Below are positions 32,953 to 43,020 of a stretch of 64,000 nt of DNA, in pieces. The stretch comes from Locusta migratoria. Taxonomy: Eukaryota; Arthropoda; Insecta; Orthoptera; Acrididae. Under the pieces are notes generated by a model that did no database searches, was not told the DNA's origin, and was given only the letters and a program-made list of their open reading frames with translations. The stretch covers positions 334,086,649-334,150,648 of the forward strand of contig CM048751.1 of NCBI GenBank assembly GCA_026315105.1, in the 5' to 3' direction. The position numbers and the translations under genes were made by a program. The number at the start of each line of letters is the position of its first letter. The stretch's first letter is position 1.

Positions 32953-35142
32953 GGCCCGGGACATATTTGACGCAGCACAGGCAGAGGAGTGGCAGAGGGT
33001 AGGCGGTCAGCCGTCTAGAAACTGTGCTTTCCAATGGGACAGCGCAAATTTAATGCAGCCGAGGAAGATGGCAGGCGTTTCCTCGCTCAGGTCTCCATCC
33101 GGTTGTCCGAGGCACACAGTTTTCCTGCGCCTCGGTTCCAAAAAAATGTTCAAATGTTTGTATAGTCTATGGGACTTAACTACGGGGTTATCAGTCCCTA
33201 AACTTACAAACTACTTACGAACTAGGACGGCACAAATATCTATGCCCGAGGGGGGATTCGAACTCCCGACCGTAGTGGCCGTGCAGACCGAGACTGGAGC
33301 GCCTTAGTCTCCTCGGCCACCCCGGCCGGCGCCTCGGTTCCAGATCTGCCGCAAAGTGAAATTTCAGGTCTTCCGATATGTTTCGAAAAAAAAATGTTTT
33401 ATGTAGACGAATATTAGCTACATCCTTCTCTGTATTTAGTTCCTTTGTAACACTTCAACATTTTGCATTAAAAAAATTAGAAAAACTATTATCTGTTGTG
33501 TTTATGTTCTGCCCTAACGCAGCTTCCTCAATCGATTTTGCAGAAACTATTCGGTAGAAACAAATTATTTTTCTGTATCTTATAGTCAAAAGTCGCCGTA
33601 TGATATTGGAATGGTTTTCTTTTAGTTCTTGTCAATAGTGACTATTAGAATAAAAAATAAAGTGTAACACAGCGCATATTTTGAAGAGTTTGCAGTGAAA
33701 AATTTAGTTGCTAGCCAGTGTGTTTGTTGCACTTTACACCATACATTACTGCGTACTAAATGTAGCTAACATATCAAAATTGTTTTTAAGGGTGGAAAAT
33801 ACGTGAGATACGTTTGACGCGTCGCGCTCGGCAGCTGCGCGGCACACGTGCGAGACTAGTCGCAGCTGCCTCGTGTCTCTCTTCTACGTGTGCTACCGGT
33901 CCAGACCAAAGCTTACTGAAATGAAAAGACACCGAGATTCATAAGCTAAAGATGCCGATTGTTTATTCTCTCGATCTATAGTCTCTGGTTCCAGTAAACT
34001 TTGTGGCAGGCATGGCAGCACTATGTAAGCTAAAATTCCCGTTACTACAAATGATAAGCTCTTCGAAGCCGGAAGGGACACGCAACGATTTTCTTTACCG
34101 TCAGGAACCTTCTTCAAATTCTTGAAACACAATGTTCACACTTTCGTGGAGCTTCACCCCACTGCTAAACCGTAGGTGATGCTAGGAATGACTCTCGGCA
34201 GTATTCCTCAACCTGAATTCTACAACAACTGTAAAAATGCAACCATAGCTTTACTAATTAATAACAAATATGATGGCTGCTGATGGTAATTATCATTAGA
34301 AATGATGACAGAGACAAAACAGAAATACAGTGTGATAAAATACCGGATGTACAAGCACAGCTGTCCTTAAAGCAGAAGAAAAAAGCAGACGTCAGTATCT
34401 TAGTACTCAGGACCATGGAAGAGCTACGAATAAAGACTTAAGTAAGGAAACACGTTGCGTGCTAATAAATTTAAAAAGGGAACTACGAATTGCATAAATG
34501 TTTAGATCGATATATCTTTGAATCTAAGACATGAAAAGCATACTAGGTGTCACCGAGAAAAAAAAGTGTTTCTGATCGTACATACTGCACCATAATCATC
34601 ATTAAATATGTCAGTTGTATAAAGGTTCTATCAATTATTGAATTTGCTGTGACACTTGTTTCTCTTCATTATAAATGAAATGAGAGAATAATAAATCTGA
34701 TTTTAATTACATTCTTAAATCATATCCCTAATATTTCTTTAGTGGGTATGACGTGATACACACAATTTTGTTTCTCTGTTAAGTCTTCCCTACTCAGCAT
34801 GTGACTCTCTTTGAACAGTCGTCTGTTTAGTCGAAACAGCTCAATAGCTTATACTGAACTTCCACAGACTAGCAAGTTCGCATTATATTCGTCACTTTTG
34901 CCTGTTGCTATACAGGCATTTCACGGATCTTATACTTACTTGATAAGAATGCACACAAAAAGACACAAATAAATTAAATTAATTGAGTTTTGAAGGAGGC
35001 TCAGGAATTAAATGGAATTGCATCGAGAGGTTTGCAGTGGACATGCAGCACGTGTTGTATTATGTTGCAAGCTGCGGTGCCCTCCTCTGCCTGTACTGGT
35101 GAAGTGTGTGCTGCCTCTGCTGCGTCAAGTGTGCGCTGGGCC
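32953..35142. mobile_element. TAA-flanked PIF/Harbinger-like non-autonomous element
   Basis: The left end GGCCCGGGACATATTTGACG and the inverted right end GGCCCAGCGCACACTTGACG share GGCCC, TTGACGCAGCA and AGGCAG. TAA flanks both sides (32950-32952, 35143-35145). A three-base TWA duplication with GGCCC-type ends fits PIF/Harbinger. No nuclease or Myb frame was found in the 2.2 kb. A SINE is nested near the left end. A second, similar TTGACGCGTCGCGCTCGGCA at 33821 may be an older nested end. Confidence 0.65.
33141..33328 (-). repeat. SINE nested in the Harbinger-like element, 14-bp target duplication
   Basis: GCGCCTCGGTTCCA occurs at 33127-33140 and 33329-33342, perfectly matched. Head and B-box are near consensus, so it is a young copy. 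Confidence 0.96.
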
Positions 35143-35145
35143 TAA

Positions 35146-35308
35146 TACTTGTTCCATAGGTCATATACACGACATATCGTAATGAGGTGGAACGTGTCAG
35201 TTTAGCAAATGTTGTCTATACATGACAATATTTTAAGCTTTTTTAAAAAAATATTTTCTTCTTTTTATTCTTTCTTCGTTTTGGCCATCTAAGGACCACG
35301 CACCAATT
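35146..35308. other. Short AT-rich spacer
   Basis: Separates the Harbinger-like right end from the LINE. Confidence 0.4.
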
Positions 35309-35629
35309 TCAATGTTTCCTCCTTTGTTCTTCTTTCTTTTTCCTCCAGTATTCTTTCATATTTCCACTACGCATCCTGTTTCTCTCCTCAGACCACTTTA
35401 CTCCTGTCTTCTTCTCCCTCCTTCCTTGGAATCCTTCCATTTTTAACCCTTTCTTCTTAATAGTTTCTCTTTCTGTTGCATCTTTTTCACTTATATTGTT
35501 TCTTTCTACTTCTTTCATAAGTTCTTGAATCCATGCTATTGTTGACTTCTTGTCCCAGAGATATTTGATGCAACTTCGTAAGTGACCGAAGACTTTCGTG
35601 GCAACATGATTCGCCCATTTCTGTGCCAT
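35309..35629 (-). pseudogene. C-terminal end of LINE RT frame with Lys/Glu-rich extension
   Basis: 106 residues. The first about 50 (AQKWANHVATKVFGHLRSCI onward) correspond to the RT C-terminus of the surrounding LINE. The remainder is Lys/Glu/Arg-rich and comes from a purine-rich strand at 35300-35480, so it is probably not conserved protein. Confidence 0.6.
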
Positions 35630-36770
35630 GTTAGATTTAAGCGTGAATAGTGAATATCAGCCTTTCTCCTAGTGTTGTAGCTATGCACACTGCTATTAGT
35701 TTCGATTGGATCGGATTGTTAATAACAAATTTAGCTACAGTGAAGATCCCTAGATCCCTAAATAAATGTCTGCAGGATGAACTTGGGTTGGCTCCAGCAA
35801 TTATTCTGATTACACGCTTTTGTGCAATGGATACCTTTTAACTCAATGTTGAATAGCCCCAGAATATGATCCCATATGAAAGCAGTGAATGAAAATCTGC
35901 ATAGAAAGCTAATTTACTGAAATGTTTATCACCCAGTTTTGCAATGACTCTGATAGCATAAGCAGATCTTCAGTGTGTTTCTTCCAGTTCAATGCCTCGT
36001 CAATGCAAACACCTAAAATTTTGAATATTCTACTTTAACTACACAGTTCAGTTCAAAGTCTAAATTTATTAATAGTGTCACGCTATTTACTGTATGAAAC
36101 TGTATATACTGGGTTTTATGAAAGTTTAATGTGAGTCCATTTGTAGAGACCCACATATTAATTTACAAATGTATCCTTAAATCCTGTTTCTCAGGCGTGA
36201 TTCTATACTTGTATCGTCAGCAAAAATAACTAGCTTTGCATCTTCATGAATATAGAATGGAAAGTCATTTATATATATTAAGAACAGCAGAGTACCCAAG
36301 ACTAAAACTTGTGGAACCCCATTTTTTCATCACTCCCCCGTTAGAGGAATTGATTGTTTCTTCTGTGTGAACTGCTTATTTCAACTTTCTGTACTTTTCC
36401 AGTTAAGTATCATTTAAACCATTTGTGTTCTGTCCCACTCTTACCACAAGCTTATCTAGAAGACTCCAATGACATACACAATCAAAAGCCTTTGAGAGAT
36501 CACAAGAAATCCCAACGGGTGATGTACGGTTGTTCGGCGCATTTAATATTTTGTCAATGAAGGTGTATATAGCATTTTCTGTTGAAAAGCTGTTTCCAAA
36601 ACCAAACTGACTTGTGAGAATATTCCAAATTGTTTTGAGATCTCCTTTCATAAAAACAATACAATCTTAATCTATTTTGACTATTGGTGAATGGCGCGGT
36701 CTCTTCGAGGTAGATAACATACAAAATGTGCTGCAATGTCCTGCACTAGGAGGGTCTAATCTTACTGTGT
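35309..36770 (-). mobile_element. CR1/Jockey-like LINE fragment (third LINE lineage)
   Basis: Minus-strand frames read, right to left: FGFGNSFSTENAIYTFIDKI with DLSKAFDC (36.5 kb), a GVPQ-type block with LGTLLFLIYINDFP and LVIFADD (36.2-36.3 kb), KRVIRIIAGASPS (35.8 kb), HSYNTRRKAD (35.67 kb), and AQKWANHVATKVFGHLRSCI (35.6 kb), which matches the conserved tail of such RT proteins. Several frameshifts separate these. 5'-truncated. Confidence 0.85.
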
Positions 36771-37508
36771 ATTCCACGGGGCACGCAAGCGGTAAGCTTC
36801 ACAACTGTGTCAGTTGAGTTGCCAGCACTGCAGGCGTTAAATGGCCGAGCGTGCCTCGAGTCAGGCCTACTTTGAGAGACACCATAGTCGCCAGTTTCAG
36901 AGCCAAAAATACCCTACTTGAATCCAGGTTAATCGCATCGTTTCAGTCGCAACGGCTTTACCATTGACTTAGTGTTAAATGGAAGTCTTGTGAACTCTCC
37001 ACTGTGCTGGAAACGATATCGATTGTTTCGTACGGAAAGTGCGCATTCCCTTTCCCGCGGATAAAAACTGACCTTCCTCACTACCACTCTGCTCTCTGGA
37101 TATATATGTTGGTGTCTGACCTGAAAGCAGAGTGGACGAGTTTTGATGGGTCTACATCCCGCGCGACGTTCAAGTCTTCAATTTACAATGTGCAGCGGCA
37201 CACGACAGACTTTGAAGACCGTCGCTAGAACGTAAGTCCATAGCTAAACGCTTGAACAAATGAAGAATTCATGGAGTTATCTGCAAATTTTTACTGAATG
37301 ACTGACTTTTCGCATGGCTTACACTGCTGGTTCCAAACAAAAGAACTCAGTAGGCGGGTAGTGTTCCTGCAGCCTGTCACCAAGATTAGCCTTACTAATG
37401 ATTACATCTTTGTTTCAGCAGAAGCCATTTTAAACGCAGTGAAGAACATAGGACGTGTTCAAGGTACACGGTATCTTCTCTCGTCTGTTTCCCGTGTTCT
37501 TCTGAAAT
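36771..37508. other. Spacer with a candidate splice-bounded segment
   Basis: No full gene. It is somewhat less AT-rich than other spacers. See the segment at 37419-37463. Confidence 0.4.
37419..37463 (+). other. Possible 45-base internal exon
   Basis: Preceded by TACTAAT (branch-point-like, 37393-37399), a T-rich stretch and TTTCAG; followed by AAG|GTACAC. Two of three frames are open, one inside a 100-residue open frame (37298-37600). This is splice-signal evidence only; no protein family is recognised. Confidence 0.2.
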
Positions 37509-37619
37509 CGTTGCAGATTAAAATTGCTACAACTAGAAGAAATGTAGATGATAAACGGGTATTCATTGGACAAATATATTATGCTAGAACTGACATGTAA
37601 CTACATTTTCACGCAATTT

Positions 37620-38430
37620 GGGTGCATAGATCCTGAGAAAACAGTACCCAGAACAACCACCTTTGGCCGTAATAACGACCCTGATACGTCTGGGCACGGA
37701 TGGCGTGTATAGTTACAGATGCGCATGAAGCTTAAACACGATACCACTATTCATCAAGAGTACTGACTAGCGTATTGTCACGAGCCAGTTTCTCGGCTAC
37801 CATTGACTAGACGTTTTCAATTGGTGAGAGATCTGGAGAATGTGCTGGTCAGCGCAGCAGTAGAACATTTTCCGTATCCAGAAAAGCCCGTACAAGACAT
37901 GCAACATGCGGTCGTGCATTTTCTTGCTGAAATGTAGGCTTTCGGAGAGATAGAATGAGGGTAGAGCCACGGATATTAACACATCAGAATTGTAACGGCT
38001 ACTGTTCAAAGTGTCATCGATGCGAACATGAGGTGACCTAGCCCTGTCGGAGGGATAGAATGAGGGGTAGAACCACGGATATTAACACATAAGAAATGTA
38101 ACGGCTACTGTTCAAAGTGCCATCGATGCGAAGATGAGGTGACCTAGCCGTGTAACGAATGGCATCCCATACCATCAGGCCGGGTGATACGCCATGATTG
38201 CGATGAAGAATACACGCTCCCAATGTGCGTTCACCGCGATGTCGACATACACGGATGCGACCATCGTGATGCTGTAAACAGAACGTGGATTCATCCGGAA
38301 AAATAATGTTTTGCGATTCGTGCACTCAGGTTCGTCGTTGCGTACACCATCGCAGGCGCTCCTGCCTGTGATGCAGCGTCAAGGGTAACCGCAGGTCTCC
38401 GAGCTGATAGTATATGCTACTGCGTACGTC
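37620..38430 (-). pseudogene. Tc1-like transposase pseudogene
   Basis: All three catalytic blocks can be traced on the minus strand: the first Asp in FPDESTF (about 38300), the second where QxxNARPHVA occurs (Asp replaced by Glu, reading QQENARPH, about 37915), and SPDLSPIENVW with the Glu of a D,D34E triad (about 37825). Frameshifts and the 105-bp duplication separate them. It would have mobilised the element at TA sites. Confidence 0.85.
37943..38152. repeat. Two-copy 105-bp tandem duplication
   Basis: Both units run from CGGAG(A/G)GATAGAATGAGG to GAGGTGACCTAGCC and differ at about seven positions. The duplicated segment lies between the first and second catalytic blocks of the transposase. 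Confidence 0.93.
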
Positions 38431-38872
38431 GTCTAACTGTTCGTGCAGATGGTTGTTGTCTTGCAAACGTCCCCATATATTGACTAAGGAATCGAGACGG
38501 ATTTAACGGATTTCGTATCATACTTATGTGAACGACTTCACACTTCGCATTATTTAGAGTCAATTGGCAATTTCTGCACCATAGTGATATCATATATAGG
38601 TCGTTGTGCAGTTGGTTTTTATCGTCAAGTGATTTCACTAGACGGTAAACGAAGGCGTGATATGCAAACAACCTAAGAGAGCTGCTTAGATTTTTCTCCC
38701 AAATCGTTTATGTAAATAAGGAACAGCAGAGGACCAATGACACTACCTGTGGAATGCCCGATATCACCTCTGTTTTAGTCGATGCCTTACCTTCGATTAC
38801 TGCAAAGTGCGTCCTCCCTGACAAGAAATCGCCTATGCAGTAGCAAATTTGTGGCATTATATCATAACCACG

Positions 38873-39126
38873 CTATTTGATTAAGTGCCGTTTGTGAGTT
38901 ACCGTGTCGAAAGCCTTCTGGAAATCAAGAAGTACGAATTCAGTTTGAGAATCCTTCTCAATAGCACTCATCACTTCGTTAGAGTAAAGAGCTAGTTGTG
39001 TTTCGCATGAAAGATATTTTCTAAACCCTTGTGAACCTTTGGTCAATTGATAATTCTGTTCGAGATAATTCATAATATTTGAATACAGGATATGTTCCAA
39101 AACCCTCCTGCAGATTGGCGTTAATG
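38873..39126 (-). pseudogene. LINE RT palm fragment
   Basis: RT blocks 1-3 with the catalytic Asp in LLDFQKAFDTVTH. The frame stops at 38873. The N-terminal side is cut by the SINE at 39138. Confidence 0.8.
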
Positions 39127-39137
39127 AAATAGGCCTA

Positions 39138-39344
39138 GCCGGCCGCGGTGGCCGAGGGGACTGAGGCGCTCCAGTCACGGTCTGCACGGCCACTACGGTC
39201 GGAGGTTCGAATCCCCCCTCGAGCATGGATATTTGTGCCTTCCTTAGGGTTAGCTAGTTCATAAGTAGTTTGTAAGCTTAGGGACTGATGAACCCGTAGT
39301 TAAGTCCCATAAGTTCTACAAACGTTTGAACGTTTGAACGTTTA
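39138..39344 (+). repeat. SINE nested in LINE, 11-bp target duplication
   Basis: AAATAGGCCTA lies at 39127-39137 and 39345-39355. Near-consensus head GCCGGCCGCGGTGGCCGAGG; tail duplicated as GAACGTTTGAACGTTTGAAC. Confidence 0.96.
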
Positions 39345-39616
39345 AAATAGGCCTATAGGTTAGTGGGTTACTCCTGCTGCCTTTCTTGAATATAGTTCTG
39401 ACCTGTGTAACTTTCCAATCTTTTGGTACAGATCATTGTTTGAGAGAGCGGTTGTATATGGCTGTTAAGTAAGGGGCTACCGCATCAACATCATGAAATA
39501 GAAATCTAATGGGTGTACAGTCCGGACCAGAAGACTTGTTATTGTTAAGTGATTTAAATTGGTTCACTACTCTGAGGATATCTACTTCAACATTACGTTC
39601 GAAATCTGGAATATTA

Positions 39617-40289
39617 CGAGGTATGTCCACAAATTAAGTTCCGTTTGGTTATATAAAACAAACGTGTACAGATACAGAAAAATTATTTATTGTACAAAAA
39701 TATTCAACTATGAAACTACTTTTCTACATAGCTTCCGAAATTTTGTAGGCATTTGTGAAAGCGTGGCAGAAGTGTTTGTATGGTTTCTTCGTAGAAGGTT
39801 GCCGCCTGTGTATTCACCCATGTGGTAACATGTTGTTTCAGCTCGTCATCATCGCTGAAGTGTTGACCATCATGGACAGGTTTTAGGTGTAAGAAGAAAG
39901 TCGCTAGGATCGATACTGTACGGAGATAATCAATCACGTCCCAGTGGAATTCCCGTAAGAGTTTTTGGTCACATTCGCCTTGTGAGGGGAAGAAGAAGAC
40001 TCCTTTCATCTCTTCTTACACCTAAAATCAGTCCTTGGTAGTCAACACGTCAACGATGATGAGCTGAAAGAACATGTTTGCCACATGGTTTCATACATAG
40101 GCGGCAACCTTCTATGAAGAAGGCACACAAAAACTTGTCCCATGTTATGACAAGTGGCTACAAAATTTCGGAAGTTATGTAGAAAAGTAGTTGAACAGTT
40201 GCACATTTCTACACAATAAATATTTTGTCTGTATCTCTTCACGTTTGGTTTACATAATCAAACGGAACTTACTTTGTGGACATACCTCG
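39617..40289. mobile_element. Palindromic mariner derivative (two inverted 3' halves)
   Basis: TA (39615-39616, 40290-40291) flanks CGAGGTATGTCCACAAATTA and its inverted copy. Each arm, about 280 bases, encodes the same C-terminal end of a mariner transposase: on the minus strand ELKQHVTTWVNTQAATFYEE, on the plus strand the diverged equivalent near 40060-40185. About 115 bases of extra transposase sequence lie at the centre on one arm only. So both ends of this element derive from the 3' end of one mariner. Confidence 0.88.
39716..40009 (-). pseudogene. Mariner transposase C-terminal fragment
   Basis: A 97-residue frame; residues about 50-97 (DDELKQHVTTWVNTQAATFY, then CLQNFGSYVEK) are the mariner C-terminus after the third catalytic Asp. 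No catalytic residues are included. Confidence 0.8.
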
Positions 40290-40418
40290 TAGTTTCGTAT
40301 TCTTTGGTGAATGAGTTTCGAAAGGTGTGTTTTGTAATTCTGCTTTAGAGCGCTATCATTAGCAGGATCGCCATTACTATGACGTAGTGAGGATATTGTT
40401 AGTGTTTTGCGCCTATTC

Positions 40419-41707
40419 CACCCCCACGAACCACAGACATTGCCGAGGTGGGGTGGCTTGCGTGCCTCAACGATAGCTGTACCGTAGGTGCAACCACAGC
40501 GGAGGGGTATCTGTGGAGAGGCCAGACAAACGTGTGCTTCCTGAAGAGGGGAACCCGGGAGGCAATACTCACTTTACGTCTTATCTTAGAAGATAGGTTA
40601 AGGAAAGGCAAACCTACATTTTTAGCTTTTGTAGATTTGGAGAAAGCGTTTGACAATGTTGACTGGAATACACTCTTTCAAATTCTGAAGTCAGCAGGGG
40701 TAAAATACAGGGAAAGGAGAGTTATTTACAACTTATACAAAAGCCAGATCGCAGTTATTAGACTCGAAGGGCATGAAAGGTAAGTATCAGTTGGGTAGGG
40801 AGTAAGACAGGGTTGCAGTCTTTCTCCGGTGTTATTCAATTTGTACATCGAGCAGGCGGTGAAGGAAAGGAAGGAAAAATTTGGAATAGGGATTAAAGTT
40901 CAGGGGGAAGAAATAAAAACATTGCGTTTTGCTGATGACATTTTAATTCTGTCACAGACAGCAAAGGACCTGGAAGAGCAGTTGAATGGAATGGACAGTG
41001 TGTTGCAGAGAGCGTTTAAAATGAACATTAACAAGAGCAAAACAAAAATAATGGAATGCGGTCTTAGAAAATCAGGCGATGCTGAAGGAATTTGATTAGG
41101 CAACGAAACAATGAAGGTGGTAGATGAGTTTTGTTACTTGGGTAGTAGAATAACATGCTATGGTCGTAGTACAGAGGATAGAAAATGCAGAATGGCAATT
41201 GGAAGAAAAGCATTTTTGAAAAAGAGAAATCTGTTAACATTGAATATTAATTTATGTGTAAGGAAATCTTTTCTGAAGGCATTTGTGTGGAGTGTTGCCT
41301 TGTACGGGAGTGAAACATGGACGATAAGCAGTGCGGACAGGAAGAGAGTAGAGGCTTTTGAAATGTGGTGCTACAGAAGAATGCTGAAGATTAGGTGGGT
41401 AGATCGCATAACTAATGAAGAGGTACTGAACAGAATTGGTGAGAAAAGGAATTTTTGGCATACACTGACTAAAAGAAGGGATCGCTCGGTGGACACATTC
41501 TTAGACATCGGGGAATCGTAAATTTAGCATTGGAGGGAAGTGTGTGGGGTAAAAAACGCAGAGGGAGACCAAGAGACGCGTATAGTAAGCAGATTCAAGT
41601 GGATGTGGCTTGCCGTTCTTATCAGGAGATGAAAAGGCTTGCTCAGGATAGAGTAGGGTGGAGAGCTGCATCAAACCAGTCTCCGGACTGAAGACCATAA
41701 CAATAAT
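40419..41707 (+). mobile_element. RTE-like LINE with 5' end, internal deletion, 11-bp target duplication
   Basis: TTGCGCCTATT lies at 40408-40418 and 41708-41718. The copy begins with 5'-UTR-like sequence (GAGGTGGGGTGGCTTGCGTG, then GTACCGTAGGTGCAACCACA) that I recognise from insect RTE elements, then jumps at about 40555 into the middle of RT. The 3' end is AAACCAGTCTCCGGACTGAA with a CAATAA-like tail. The endonuclease domain is absent. Confidence 0.88.
40590..41521 (+). pseudogene. RTE reverse transcriptase C-terminal half
   Basis: The best-preserved RTE RT in the window. Three frames join to TFLAFVDLEKAFDNVDWN, then RQGCSLSPVLFNLYIEQAVK, RFADDILILS (catalytic Ala-Asp-Asp intact), CYLGSRITCYGRSTEDRKC and ALYGSETWTISSADRKRVEA, to WYRRML-type residues (here CYRRMLKIRWVDRITNEEV). 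Breaks are a stop after HER at about 40781, a stop at 41093, and a frameshift near 41480 before HILRH. Confidence 0.88.
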
Positions 41708-41979
41708 TGCGCCTATTATATTTAACAAATGTCCAAAATCTCTTTGGGTTTTCAGTAATTGTCTCGCAAATTGCTCATTTGTGGACCCATGTTTACTGGG
41801 AATTTTTTTGTTTCCATTATCGTGAACATTGAACCGTCCAAGTGTGCCCCACCCTGTATATAATCAAGTACATTTCACTTCGCAGACAACGCATGCTCTA
41901 CATTCCACCTGATTTCGAGGTTCCCTTCAGTAGTGGGCAGCGGTGAGTTTGCTTCACCCGAGTGTTGCTTCCTACAGAG

Positions 41980-42420
41980 AAGAAAAAATTACGCGAGTGC
42001 AATGAGTGTGTTCCGGCAGCAGGGCGTCGCGACGCGGCGCCGGCTTGCGCGGTGGCGAGGCGGAATCGCATTGCGCCGCGGCGCGCCGCGCGGACTACGG
42101 TAAACAATGCGCAGTTTTGCGCGGCTGCAGCACAATGCCGGCAGCGCGCGAGGCCTGCGCTTTTGTGCGCTCCTGCCGGCTGCGGCCGCCCTGGATTACA
42201 ACCCTTCCCTCCCCTCCTCACCCCCTGGCCGATTATTGCAGGTTCCCGGGATCTGGGAGCTCCCAGCGACGCGGGGATGAAGTAGGGCCGGCTGGAGAGT
42301 TTACTCGCTTCCCTGATGGAGCGCACAGCTGAGTTTTATATACGGCGACAGGTATGGACGATGTGTGAGCTGCGGCCACCGCGTGAGCCACCGAACGCTT
42401 CATTTCTGACGTTAGTTTTC
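41980..42420. promoter_or_regulatory. CpG-rich block, possible host promoter or first exon
   Basis: Sharply GC- and CpG-rich (GCGCGCCGCGCGGAC near 42085) in an AT-rich setting, with no mobile-element protein. TTTATATAC (42334-42342) is TATA-like, and CAG|GTATGG near 42351 could be a splice donor. No convincing coding frame. Could also be an unrecognised LTR or MITE. Confidence 0.3.
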
Positions 42421-42528
42421 TGGTCCTCGCCGAGTAAGAAGGAATAAAGGAAGATTTCTGCTTAACATTGCGTCGAAAAATAGGAACAAAATAATATTTT
42501 GTTAACGTCTCAAAAATATGTATATATA

Positions 42529-42892
42529 CGGTGTTTCATTAAGTGTGTTTGCCTCTGTAACTTATAAAATAATAGGTGACGGGAAATTTTAATGCGGTAG
42601 GTCAACACAAGAAATGTTACACCTTCTACGGAGATATGAACATAGCTTATTGTATCATTTTCCAAACAGTTGTAGCACAAAGATATAATTTTTTAAATGG
42701 AACAATAGTTTCTCTATCGTGCATCTAAAATTATATCATTGTGCTGTAACTGTTTGGAAAATGATACAATAAACTATGTTCATAGCTCCGCAGAAAGTGT
42801 AACATTTCTTGTGTTGACCCAACGCATTAAAATTTGCCGTCACCTATTATAAAATAAGTTACAGAGGCAAACACACTTAGTCAAACACCCTG
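42529..42892. mobile_element. Foldback MITE, 364 bp, TA-flanked
   Basis: Almost the whole element is two inverted arms of about 160 bases (for example TTTGCCTCTGTAACTTAT and its complement near 42855) around a loop near 42690-42725. Ends are CGGTGTTTCATTAAGTGTG and its inverse, with TA at 42527-42528 and 42893-42894. No coding capacity. Confidence 0.9.
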
Positions 42893-43020
42893 TATATACT
42901 TCGTATGCGAGCTACAAACAGTATATAATAAATTCACAAATTGTGAAATAATAATGTCTACAAATTTTTACAATAACATATAATACATGAAAATTATGTA
43001 CAAGAATAGTATGAGCCACT

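Larger units (their letters stand above)
37509..38475 (-). mobile_element. Tc1-like transposon, truncated, with internal tandem duplication
   Basis: The left end contains ATTAAAATTGCTACAACTAG, the inverted-end sequence of a common insect Tc1 group, also seen at 43.88 kb. Minus translation gives FPDESTFCLQHHDGRIRVC and PGLMVWDAI, then after the duplication QQENARPHVACLVRAFLDTE and AHSPDLSPIENVW. The N-terminal DNA-binding part beyond 38475 is missing. Two 105-base direct repeats lie at 37943-38047 and 38048-38152. Confidence 0.9.
38476..41830 (-). mobile_element. CR1/Jockey-like LINE, broken up by three later insertions
   Basis: Minus-strand RT pieces: LNNNKSSGPDCTPIRFLFHD (39.5 kb), RRVLEHILYSNIMNYL, GFRKYLSCETQ and LLDFQKAFDTVTH (38.9-39.1 kb), and LTLNNAKCEVVHIS (38.55 kb). 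Upstream coding sequence seems to resume at 40292-40418 and 41719-41830 (NEQFARQLLKTQRDFGHLL). It carries a SINE, a mariner-derived palindrome and an RTE copy, each with its own target duplication. Confidence 0.75.

Noticed and set aside
35250..35500. Lys/Glu-rich frame as a possible Myb/SANT-type Harbinger accessory gene
   Set aside because: Its N-terminal part matches the LINE RT C-terminus and the rest follows a purine-rich tract; it lies outside the Harbinger-like ends.
41962..42332. Overlapping 107-142-residue Ala/Arg-rich frames on both strands
   Set aside because: They arise from CpG-rich composition, where stop codons are rare; three overlapping frames on both strands point to composition, not coding.
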